Of a stretch of 64,000 bases of DNA, positions 23,461 to 34,800 are shown piece by piece. The notes below the pieces were generated by a model that was not told where the DNA came from, made no database searches, and was given only the letters and a program-made list of their open reading frames with translations. Each line of letters begins with the position of its first letter. Position 1 is the stretch's first letter. The stretch comes from Maylandia zebra (lineage: Eukaryota > Chordata > Actinopteri > Cichliformes > Cichlidae), in assembly GCF_041146795.1 (NCBI RefSeq), contig NC_135167.1, forward strand, positions 3,611,454 to 3,675,453, written 5' to 3'. A program made the position numbers and the translations under genes.

Positions 23461-26164
23461 ATCCATTGGACGTAAAACCTACGGCTTATTGCACCAGCAG
23501 CATCTGCATTTTTGTAATTGGGAATGATCCGCAGATCACACTTGAGTAGCTTAATAACCTCCAAAATGAGGTCAGGTCCAAGGGCTGGACTGAAAATGAA
23601 CAAAAAAGCAGCCAATTTCCAAAGAAAAACTGAAAGACCTTCAAAAAGCCTGGAGAACTATTGCTCAAGACCACTTTAATAATTACAATTAAGTCTCCTT
23701 GGAAACAAAATATTAAAAAATAAAGAGTGACTCACTAATTTTGCACATGACTGTACATGCATCTTTTATATACAGTCTGTGAATGAGAGCCTCAGAAATG
23801 TAGTTTCTGTGGTATTCACAGATATTTACAGCGTTTAGGACGGTAGCCTCCTGAAACTGTTGTGGTTGTTGGTTGTTTCGTATCATTCACTCTCGTTTAT
23901 TTGATCTGATGGCAACAAAGGGGACGGCCCTGCATTTTTCTTTCTGTCATCCTGGCCCTTCATGCAGCACTTCCTTTCTGAGACAAGCTGTTTGAGCTTC
24001 TGCCTCACTAAGGCCTTTCTTCTTCTTCTCTCAGCTTCCCTTTAGAGGTTGCCGCAGCAGATCACCTGCTTCTATGTCATGCTATCCCAGGATCCTCCTC
24101 TGTCACACCAACCCTCTGAATGTCCTCCTTCACTACAACCATGAACCGTCTCTGTGATCATCTTCTTTGTCTTCCTGCCTGGCAGCTCCCTCTTCAACAT
24201 GCCTTCACTCTCTTCTGATTGTTCCACTTCAGGAAGCCTGATGGAGGGTTTCCTGAAGCTGGTGGTGCCTCAAGCAGAGCGCCATGTGACTAAAACTAAA
24301 TAGCTAAGAATTCAGGGTGCCTTTGTTTCAGCTTCTTTTAAAATGCTGCCTGCCAAATCGCTGTCAGCCACTTTGTTTACATTTTCAGCGATCGGTCTTG
24401 AGATGTCTAACTTGGAAATTTCCAGTTCAATTTGGTTTCCACTGAACAAGAAAGATGCTGAGATTAAAGTGCTCCCGATGAAAGCGTCTCAGCTGTTCTT
24501 TGTCTTTGTCGGCCTGTTGCACCGATCAACCTGCAGTTTCATTTTGTTCTGTTATTAAGGTGACGACTGTCTGCAGCGTTATATAAGGAGAGAAATGTTT
24601 ATGTGAATATGGTGCTGAGAAGAGAGACGCATTTCAACCGTTTCAAGCAGAATAAAGAGCTTTGTGTTTTCGGTATGAATGTCAAAAATGCAAATTTGCA
24701 CATTTCCTTTTCCCCTGCTGAAAAGAGAAAAATATAAACCATAAAAACTTCTGGTGTCTGAGAGGTTCCTTTCTTTAAAATCAAACAAATACGATTAAAG
24801 CGCATTTTTCTGTTTTTAACAAGTTGAGCAGGACATGAAATGCACTGGAGTACCTGCAGATGTTTGCAGCAGCGTGTAGGCCTGCTGATCCCGTCTTACT
24901 GGATTCTACATGACAAACATCAAAACACTGTTGCCATGACAACAGAAACACAAACAATGATTTAATCTGTCATTGCATGTCCAGCAGGAAGTTTCAGTAA
25001 AGTTCAGTTTCCTGCCACAAGAAGAACTGTTTGTGCTGCATCTATATTTCTAAAAACGTTCTGCAGGTTTTTTCTCTGCAGACGGAGAAGGGGAAATAAA
25101 ACATCACGTTTGTGCTGCACCGTGACCTTTTGACCTCTGCATTAACTTCAGCTTCTGGTTTAGTTTGAGTCATATCCTTGTATTTTTTGTTTTTGAAAGT
25201 TCTCATTGACAAGTTCAGCTTCAAGTTTTAGTCTTATCTTCTGTACAAAAGCAATAATCAGTGAATTCTGTTCTGAATAACATAAACAAAACAGTTAAAA
25301 CCAGGTGTGTCAGTCTGGCCTATCAGGAGATGCAAGTTGGCCCACTGGATGAAAATTGAAGACAAGTTACTATTATTTTTTCAATAAAATAAATAAAATA
25401 ATAATTCAATAAAATGCACTGTTATGTTATTTCACAGTGAAGTAAAATAATGTTTCATACTGTCCTGTTTCAAAACACAATATATGTGATGGTTTTGTGC
25501 CTTCAAAGAGTTGCTGTAGTTTCAAATGTTTGTGTAAAAAACATGGAAAAGTCACACTTATTTTCTCAAGAGATGTCACTCAGCTCATATTCTGTTTTAT
25601 AAATATGCATAAGGTAATGCAAAAGTTTTCCTGGTCCAGACGTGCCTGAGATCAAATCAGGGTTTACGGTGCACCGTGGAATAAAATGAGTTAAAATAGT
25701 TTCACCCTTCTGCTTCTGCAGCTTCTGCTCTGAAACACATTATGAGTCTGCACATGTGTAGCACCAGCTGATCCCAGCGCAGCGAAATCGGTCCGTGTTT
25801 GTGTTTCACTCATTTATCAGTGTGTGAATGAGTTTGCAGTTGTGCTTACACAGAAGATGTCAGCCGAGAGCGTGTGCAGACATTCTTGCACACTCAGCTG
25901 TAAAAATGTGATCGTATGCAGACCAGACTGCCTCCAGGGCCTGAGACTTCTCAATGGATGCAGGCCTCGGTGCATTCTGGGAGTGTTTACACCTGTAGTA
26001 ATGCCATGAGTTTATGACATTTCACCAAGCTATTATTTTTTCACGCCGTCTGCCTGTGGCTTTTTAGGACTCTGCACTCAGTGAGAAGCGAAGTACAGCT
26101 TCAGTAGAATCAGTAAAATCATCGTCAGCAACAATAACGTGAAGCAGTATGTTTTTTATGATTT

Positions 26165-27045
26165 TATCAGTCTCATAGTTGTGGAGGAGTTTTGGCCCAC
26201 TCTTGTTTACTGCATTGGCTCAGATCATTGAGGTTTGTGGACATTTGTTTTTGCCCAGCTCTTTGAAGGTCCCACCGCAGCGTTTCAGTCAGACTCAGGT
26301 CTGGACTTTGACTGGATCACTGCAGCAGCTTGATTCTTTTCTTTTTCAGCTACTCTGTACGAGATTTGCTGCTGTGCTTTGGCTTAATCACCTGCTGCAT
26401 GACTCAGTTTGAGTCAAGCTTTAGCCATCAGACAAATGCATTCACGGGCGAGCGACTGAAAGGCCGCACCACAGTGACTGCAAATTATCGAGGTCCTGTG
26501 GCTCAAAACAAGCCCAGTTCATCAGCCCTCCATCACCCTGATTGACAGTTGGCATGAGGTGTTTGTGCTGATGCGCTGTGTTTGGTTTTCCCACACATTG
26601 TCTGTCTGAGGTGACACTGATCCAGAAGGCTTTTGTTCAGATGCATCTTTGCATGCAGCCGTGCTGCAATCTTCTTTTAGAGAAAAGAGCCTTTCTCCTG
26701 GCAACCCCCTGAAAACAAGCCATACTTGTTCAGTCCTTTTCTAATTGCCCATTTCATGAACTTTAACATTTAATATGCTAACCGAAGCCTGGAGAGTCTG
26801 AGACAGAGCTCTTGGTTTTTTGCAATTTCTCTGAGCATTGCATGAGCTCAGGGCGAATTTCTGGGACATGGCAAGAAGATTACACGTGTTTACACACATG
26901 TAAGTCGTCCAGAACAGCAAACTGATGAAACTCCTGCTTCTATATAGGTGCTTACACTTGTTGGTGATCAGTTAATCATGTGCACTTGATCAGCAGCACC
27001 TGGCTTCCTATGGTAGAAGGAAGGGTGCACTTGCTTTTTCACATG
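26165..27045. mobile_element. Old DNA-transposon relic
   Basis: Segments 'ttttggcccactcttgttta' (about 26190), 'ggtctggactttgactggat' (about 26300) and 'aatttctctgagcattgcat' (about 26825), and the tail 'aagggtgcacttgctttttc' (about 27022), line up with a high-copy fish repeat I remember. The copy is diverged and internally deleted. I cannot name its superfamily with confidence. Confidence 0.5.
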
Positions 27046-27513
27046 ACCGCATGTCTCCTTTTTACCTTAGAAATTCTCCAAAGCACTCTGTGTTTGCCTC
27101 TCTGTCACTGGCAGCAGTGATGCTGCCTTTCAGCCACTCGCCCGTCATTACGTGCAGCTTTGACACAGAGAGGAAGGGGCCAGACTGCAAAGAGTATTTA
27201 CTCAGAAATCTGTCATCATAACTTCATTAAATCTTATTTTCAGCCAGTGTATTGAGCAGCTGCTAAAACCTGCCAAAGGCTCAACAGAGTGTTTTTCTTG
27301 TTTTATGTTTACACTTTATCCAGCCTTTAATTTCAATTAAAGCATAAAAATCTGCATGCAGCATTGTTATATGATCATTATGACCTCTGACCTTTGACCT
27401 GCAGCTGTGGGAAACTGCAGGAGCCTGCATAAGCGCCCTGCCGTAGGACCAACCCTCCCTCTCTCTCCCCCTCTTTCTCTGTTTTATTGCCCTCCCCTGA
27501 TGTTGGACAGGAT

Positions 27514-27537
27514 GTTGCCAAGGCGACGGGGTAAACA
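27514..27537. promoter_or_regulatory. tppp3: X-box-like plus forkhead core before tppp3
   Basis: GTTGCC-AA-GGCGAC (27514-27527) is an X-box with one mismatch in the right half. GTAAACA (27531-27537), the FOXJ1-type forkhead core, follows three bases later. Both sit just ahead of the proposed tppp3 first exon. RFX and FOXJ1 jointly drive genes of multiciliated cells, where mammalian TPPP3 is abundant. Binding is inferred. Confidence 0.4.
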
Positions 27538-27559
27538 GATGATAACAAGCCCTTAGCTC

Positions 27560-27645
27560 TTCAGAACTCATTTGAATGCTGCCACCGCTGCTGAGGGCCA
27601 GAAGAGGGAGAGCAGAGGCAGACGGAGGGGACTGAAGACAGACAG
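27560..27645 (+). other. tppp3: Probable tppp3 5' non-coding exon
   Basis: A purine-rich block ends with the donor GACAG|GTAGGA (intron from 27646). The exon carrying the tppp3 ATG has its own acceptor (TATTGTAG, exon from 31663), which requires an upstream non-coding exon. This is the best candidate I see, and the left edge is approximate. Confidence 0.4.
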
Positions 27646-30297
27646 GTAGGAAACTGCAGGAGACACATGCAATTAAAAAAAGAGAGAAATCGTGGAATTT
27701 AAGAAAAAAGTTTTAGAGAATAAGACTCAAAGATTGGGTGTGGTGCAGATGTCAGAAGTGCAAAGCAAAGAAGAAGAATGGAAAAATTAAGAAGAACAAA
27801 AAAGTAGAAGTTGATGTGTTTAATATAAACAGAAGGACAGTTTTCAGATAAATTTTTAAAATCTTCACGCAGTCAGTGCTGGAACAACTTTTTAGTTTTA
27901 TTCCAGAAACTTTTTCTGCACTGATTGAAGATCAGAGTCGGTTTAATTTCAGACATGCACAGAGAGCAGAATGTTTGGAGTCTGCACAGCTGGAAGCTTC
28001 AGTGATTCATCTGCTGTGTCTTCAATAATGCTGCCACTTATCAACTTAAAATGTCTGAAAGAAATAGCCATGAAGCGTTCTCGCCAAACAAATATTCAGA
28101 TCTCACAAAAAACAGCAAACAGCAGGATCCTTCACACCAGACAAGATGTTTGATTACAATTTGCTAAAAATTGCTGGCTTAAAAAGTACAAAATTAGAAA
28201 AGCGATGTGTGCATGGGATCTGCTACTGAACACAAACTTGCAGGGATTTAAAGTGCAGCCACATGCTGTCATGTTTTATGAATTTTAAAAGTGTGGACAG
28301 TCGGTAATCTGTTTATTTGTCTTTGCATAGTGACACACACACACACATGCACACACACTGACTGGCACGCCCATACACTTTACACAGTCTGTGTGGCCCC
28401 ATGACTAAAACGCACTCAAACTGAAGGAGAGCTGCTGCTAGAAACAGAGCGTGTGAGCCTAGCTGAGCTTTGTTTTTAACACTGAGACAGGACTGAAGTT
28501 CCTACTATTGATTAACAATCAAGTTTTCAATATCTGTCTGTGCGTCTCAAAGCAAAAACATAAAGGAGCAGTGAAGTGTCAAAACCCAGCCTTTTTTCCT
28601 GGGTTTCACCCAGGTGCAGCTTTTCCTACCTGCCTGCTGATAATTGTGCATAGAATATTTGTTTTTTCAGGAAACCCAGGAATTACAAGTGCAAGTGATA
28701 GGCAGATGCTTTAGGCAGTAAGCTACAGTCAGGATGCTTTTGTAACAGGCTGTTGGTCACTATGGGCAGAATAAAGACGGCGAGATGTGGGCAGCCCAGT
28801 CTATCGATGGTTAAGGAAAAAAAAAAGTAATTTTCACACATAAATATTGGACAATTTCACAAGAATTAGTTCAGGAGAGTGTCTGAAGTTCCCCTTTCTC
28901 ACATGGAGCACCCAACAAGTGCTAGCATGAAGCTAACAACGTTCTCACTACAAGAAGTCCTTTTGCAAATCTTACGTCACGCTGACTCTTTACCACTGTT
29001 CCACTGTTTAATGTCCCATATAACTGCGTTGAATGTTTGTGTCGGGTGGTATCGTAAAAAGTTCCCAGCTGCAGTGCATGTTTTAAATTAGCGCTGCAAA
29101 TTTTGATCTGAATTTATGTTTTTGTGTTTTTCATTATTTCTGTCAACGATAATGCTCAAGAAACACAATGAGGATGAGAAAAAAACTGCTACGCTTCAAA
29201 CTGTTAGTCTACCTTTGCACAGGGAGGTTTCGCTTGCTGTTTCTGCCAGATGTGATGTCACAACTGCTGGCGTACCATTTTTTTGGTGCCATTTCGGCTT
29301 GTTGTGCACCACCCAGATTTTAACTTTAACCTTACTGTTTCATCTTTGTTTTATTCCTCCAAGTAAGCAGGGAATTTTTCTGAGCAACGATACGTGTTTC
29401 TTAGGAAAAGACTACAGTGAGTTAAGTTCAAGTACGCTGACGTTAACGTTTATGTAAGCAGTGACCTTGGTTTTAACCTCGGGGCTGCAGCGATCTCCCA
29501 TGTCACCTTCCTCTTATTTCTAGAATTTCTAGAATCGCATGTACCATGATACATCCGATTAATATTTGGTTATAGTCTCCTTTGTCTCTAACGCTCCTGC
29601 ATTTCTCCTCAACCTCTGTGCTCCTGTTTTAACAGTTATTCATAGATTTGAATGTTTTAACATGTGATCGTTAAATGTCAGTCTCTGTTGGGATTAGTTG
29701 GCTTGGGAATGGTTTGTATCAGAGTGAATCTTTCTACCACAATAACAGCTCAAACTTGACTGAACTCAGAACAGTCTTAACTTGTTGATGAGACCAGATT
29801 AAATCCTGCTTTGATCTGTCTTCAGTTTTAACTGCCGTGATTGTGGGATTTGGGTTCAGAGATGACCGACTTTCAGTCTTGCACCTGAACACATCTGATA
29901 GATGTTAGACAGTACCTGCCTTGCTGTGAGCTAATCCAGAGTCTGACTCCTTGCAATTAAACTATCGGTTGATTTTTAAATGTGTGATTTTGTGCGATAT
30001 TTTCTGTTTTCTAAAGAAGCGATACAAATCGCTGCTCATCACAAGAGGTCAGTCCCTGAAGATTGTTACAAGAGCCAATTGAATGCAGAGATGCTTCTTA
30101 TGTTGAGACGTCTAAAAAGAGACTGCAGCGGAGTTGCACTGATCACTCTTCCTAAAAACAAAAAGCAGGTTTAATGAATCAGCTTCCAAATAGAAGAGAT
30201 TGCTTCACATTAAAACTGCAGCTGCCTCCACTGCCTGGAATCTGACACCTACACACCAGTTTTAATGCACAGATGCACTTACACCTTTCACACACTG

Positions 30298-30326
30298 TGT
30301 GTGCGTGCGTGTGTGTGCGTGCGTGC

Positions 30327-30368
<42 letters not shown>
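30298..30368. repeat. (TG)n/(CG) microsatellite
   Basis: Alternating purine-pyrimidine tract mixing TG and CG steps, then pure TG. A potential Z-DNA former. Confidence 0.95.
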
Positions 30369-30370
<2 letters not shown>

Positions 30371-30548
30371 GCAGGGCTCATATTAACTATCTGTACTATA
30401 ACTTCAGCCGCTATGGCCTGCAGCAGCTCTGATTCAGAGTTGTGCAAGTGGAATTTTCACCAGAAGCAGCATGACAAGGAGACACAAGTGTATTTGGACA
30501 GAGATGCAGCCAGTTCTGTTTCCATGAAACCCACTGTTTGGGATTGCA

Positions 30549-30551
<3 letters not shown>

Positions 30552-30599
<48 letters not shown>
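30552..30599. repeat. (TG)n microsatellite
   Basis: About 24 TG units. A (CA) run follows at about 30649-30664, close enough to pair with it as a loose inverted repeat. Confidence 0.95.
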
Positions 30600-30601
<2 letters not shown>

Positions 30602-30953
30602 TCGCACAAGCCTGAGAAACCACAGTGAGGTCACGTCTCACACCCTACACACACACACACACACATATTCTGTGGGCACATGCACACTTCTGCTGGAGCT
30701 GCAAAATGATCAAAATGATCTTCATGTCCAAAACACCTACACACAGAAGCAACAACTTCTAGCTGCTACTGGCACAGCAGAAGGTTTCCCAAAGGGAAAA
30801 CTAAGCATTGTTTCCAAGAACCATTCAGAAAGAGGAGCTTTGCACAGAGAGGAGGAAATATCCACTCTGCTGGTTTATTTTACAAAGTGCTGTGCACGAC
30901 ATATTGACCTTCAGGAAATAACAGGATAGAATCTGTAATGAAGCTGTGCCAGA

Positions 30954-31030
30954 AACTGCAGTTCCTCTAATGGCCACCGGAGGGTGACTTCAAAAGCGAA
31001 TCAATCTCCACAGACGCTCATACATGAAAA
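30954..31030 (+). repeat. Unnamed dispersed repeat, copy 1
   Basis: Core GCAGTTCCTCTAATGGCCAC, followed by GACTTCAAAAGCGA. The same core recurs at 31898 and, inverted, near 40640. A high-copy fish repeat by recollection, class unknown. Confidence 0.6.
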
Positions 31031-31112
31031 AACATAATGGCAGCCTGATCTGGGTGTGGTTGCTCTGACTCCGCCGACACAGTCACCTGTTCTCTTGGCC
31101 CATCTGAACCAC

Positions 31113-31428
31113 TACCGTGGCTCAGGGGGTTGGGAATCGCATCTGTAACTGGAAGGTCGCCGGTTTGATCCCTGGGCCCTCTGTCCTGGTCGTTGTGTCC
31201 TTGGGCAAGACACTTTACCCTACTTGCCTACTGGTGTTGGCCAGAGGGGCCGATGGCGCGATATGGCAGCCTCGCTTCTGTCAGTCTGCCCCAGGGCAGC
31301 TGTGGCTACAACTGTAGCTGCCTCCACCAGTGTGTGAATGTGAGAGTGAATGAATAGTGGTATTGTAAAGTGCTTTGGGTTCCTTGAAAAGCGCTATATA
31401 AATCCAATCCATTATTATTATTATTACT
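31113..31428 (+). mobile_element. tRNA-derived SINE
   Basis: The head has polymerase III promoter boxes: an A-box-like TGGCTCAGGGG near 31118 and a B-box-like GGTTTGATCCC at 31162-31172. The body contains GGGCAAGACACTTTACCC, typical of fish SINEs, and the tail 'aaaagcgctatataaatcca' is followed by (ATT)n. Orientation is the same as tppp3 transcription. It sits just upstream of the tppp3 start-codon exon. Confidence 0.8.
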
Positions 31429-31676
31429 AAACTGGATCTGTCAACCACAACTGTGATGTTGGTAACTGTTGAAGCGTTTTAATTAGAATTATCTGACAGT
31501 GTGTGTGGCTCCAGGTGACTACAGGTGAATAAACTAAATGAACAGCTGTAATACATATGGCTTTGATTTATAAACTCAAAATGCTCTCATAAATCCTGTA
31601 GGGGGAGGAGATTACCTTCACACACGATCTCCAGTGTTGTCCTCTGCTTAATTTTATTGTAGATTACCTTTTCATC

Positions 31677-31864
31677 ATGGCGGAGAGTGCAGACATGGAG
31701 CAGCTCCTCACAGCTTTCAGGAAGTTTGCAGTCCATGGAGACACAAAGGCAACAGGCAAGGATCTAACCGGGAAGAACTGGGCCAAACTGTGCAAAGACT
31801 GCAAGATCACTGACGGCAAGAACGTCACCGGCACTGACGTGGACATCGTCTTCTCCAAAGTCAA
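31677..31864 (+). CDS. tppp3: tppp3 coding exon 1
   Basis: Residues 1-63. The exon begins at 31663 after TATTGTAG, and the donor is TCAA|GTGAGT. It encodes the N-terminal half of the p25-alpha domain. Confidence 0.95.
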
Positions 31865-34800
31865 GTGAGTGTTCACATCAGCGCCAGTGTCAAAAGACTG
31901 CATAAAATGCAGTTCCTCTAATGTCCACTTGAGGCAGGCTCCAAAAGTGAGAGTCCCATTTTATAATCCCCAGCCTCACAGTAGAAATGAACTGGTTAAC
32001 TGTCATCATTAAAATGTGCAGCCTGGAACAGAAAGCAAATTTTTCCCAGCTTTATAACCAAGTTTTTGACCATCGGCTGATGAACTAGCGTCTCATCTTA
32101 ACATGGCCAAATCTACGGAAGAGGATTAGGGCCACTGGGGAAAAAATAATAATTCTGACTTTAGTCTCAGAATTCTGACTTTTTTCTCAGAATTCTGACT
32201 TTAGTCTCAGAATTCTGACTTTTTTCTCAGAATTCTGAGAAAAAAGTCAGAATTCTGATTTTTTTCTTCCAGTGGCCCTAATCCTCTTCCGCCCTAATCC
32301 TCTTTCGTACAAATCTCTCTCCAGAAACTCAAAAGGATTACAGAGGTGACTTTACACAACACCCTGCTGGTGACATGTGCCTTTTGAGTACTGGAGATAT
32401 TTTACTGTGGTATTTGAAGACCTGCTGGTCCACACTGAATTTGAGGAAAATTGAGTACCATTATGCTGATGAAACAGCAGTGCTCCACTGTCAAGGTAGC
32501 TGTCACATTTTTATTGCATATGCACATTTAATGTGGATGATGGGGAGCTCAGTGTTTGGTGCAAACCTTGAAGGGCTTTGTGCTCGGACACGCTACAGAT
32601 CATGGCTAATCTGGAAACGCCCTTTTAGAAGCGCCGTTCAAGCCTTGCTTGTAATGTGGGACAACAGTGCGTGCAGGGAGTGAATGTGTCCTGCTCTTTA
32701 ACAAAGGTGGGGCGATTATTCGAACTTATATTTGTAAAACCACCTCCCTTAAAGTCTTTTGTTGCCATATTGTATGGAAACACGTGCATAAATCTTACCT
32801 CTGAAAGACTTTTTGCTCCGTATTTAGTTTTTAAGTCAGTGTCTCCTCCACACGCCCTGATAAAACTGCAGCACTTTAGTCTATATTCGAACACAAATGT
32901 AGCACATAATTAGTTCAGGCAGAGCGCTGAAGTCATACTCCGAAAACTGATGAGTGTCATCCATCACATGGGTGTAACATGGATGGGACTGGTGGATAAA
33001 GACAGTCGTGGAACTACATTATAAAACTTAGTAACAATAGTACATCATTGTTTTGGGGGACAAAATGTTAAGCACTGGATGAAATGATTGATGTCAAGTA
33101 TTTCTTTAGAAACAATAACATACACCGGGGGACCAAGAAAATAATGGAAATGTTTAGGGACCCGTTTTGAACTATGCCAAAGATTTAGACCTGCAATAAG
33201 AAGACTTTTTGCTGTGTTCCTGGTGTAATAATGTGAATTATTGTTTGCAAGATGTTTTGTTCCACAATAGATTGTGTTGCTGCACGGACGTTTTAGAGTG
33301 TCACACAAGTAAGGATGGTTAGGCTGTATGTTGCTATTGTACATGGCAGAGGACCAATCTGAGTCGCATGACTTGTTAATAAAACTTACTACCCCGTTGG
33401 GTAGGAAATAGATATTCTGGAGTCTGTCGTGAATGAGACCAGAATATAACATGGTGGCAGCGGAGCGGACAGCGGAGCAAGCTGCACGGCCGGAGTGAAC
33501 CCCTGAGAGACGCCTGTCGGAGCGGTGAGCAACTAGCGGCTAATCGAGTTAGCACCGCCGCGAGGCATGGAGGGCCTTAAATCGCCGCCGACGCTGGTAT
33601 TGGACTCCAGTAACCTATCACGGACATGGAAGACCTGGAGGGACGAGTTTATGCTCTATGTGGAGCTGACCATGGACTCAGACGGCGAACAGAAAAAAGT
33701 AAGCTTGTTCAGTTATCTCGTTGGTGAGAGCGGCAGGGAGCTGCTAGACACGCTAATGGGCGACACAGCGAGAGATCGGTGGACAGTTAAGGACATTATT
33801 GAGAAGTTTGACAATCATTGCAATCCTGTAGTTAATGAAACTGTGGAGCGTTATCGGTTCTTCACGAGAAACCAAGGCACCAGTGAGACAATCGACAGCT
33901 ACGTGACGGAGTTAAAGCTGCTGACAAAAACGTGCAACTTTGGCGTAATAAGGGACTCACTGATTCGTGACAGGATTGTATGTGGACTTCACAACCCGAG
34001 TCTGAGGGAGAGACTGCTGCGTGAGAAAAACATGACACTGGATGCATGCATACAGCACTGCAGAGCCGCGGAGCTGTCGCGGGAAAACAGCAAAACCATT
34101 TCGGGAGCTGCAGTGGAGGAGGTGCATGCTGTGCGTGGAGCTGTGCGCCAGAAACGGATCGGCGACGCAGTGGACTGTAAGTTTTGTGGCAGAACACATG
34201 AAAAAAAGAAAGAAAAATGTCCAGCATACAGGAAGAAATGTAAAAAGTGTGGCAGAGAAAACCACTTTGCAGTTAAATGCATGGCACGTTCAGAGCAGAA
34301 GAGAAGGACGAATGTACACAACGTGACAGCATGTGAGAGTGATGAGTATGAGGACGTTCTCTGTGTTACAGAGGCAGACACACATGCTTCAACTACAAAG
34401 AACACTGACAAAGTGAGAGGCACTCAACTCTTTGCAGGCATGCTGATGGGCAAAGAGATTGTAAATTTTCAGATTGACTGTGGTGCCAGTTGTAATGTAA
34501 TGCCAATCCACATGCTAAGCCCGAACACACAGTTGGAGGACACACAGACAGTGTTGATGATGTACAACAAAAGTAAGATAAAGCCGTTGGGAAAATGCAA
34601 AGTTAAGCTACGTAACCCGAGAAATCAGAAACTGTATCGGTTGGAGTTTCAAGTGGTTGACAAAGACTGTAAAGTACCACTGCTGGGCAAGAGAGCCAGC
34701 GAAGCGATGAAACTCATAAAAGTACACTATGAAAACATCTTGAAACTGGACAGCATCGTTACTTCAGAGCACCCAACAGCCAATGAGTGGAACATGGATC

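Larger units (their letters stand above)
19461..27500. other. Intergenic DNA between zdhhc1 and tppp3
   Basis: No convincing exon seen. Contents are a perfect RFX X-box at 20908, CA repeats at about 20981-21000, an ATCT microsatellite at about 21643-21738, a hAT-like fragment at about 23388-23460 and an old DNA-transposon relic at about 26165-27045. Open frames are short and resemble no family I know. Confidence 0.5.

Noticed and set aside
33045-33452. Minus-strand frame repeated at 37662-37970
   Set aside because: It exists because it spans the duplicated LTR. Not a gene.
33862-34423. Several minus-strand frames over 100 codons inside gag
   Set aside because: Shadows of the intact Gag-Pol frame.
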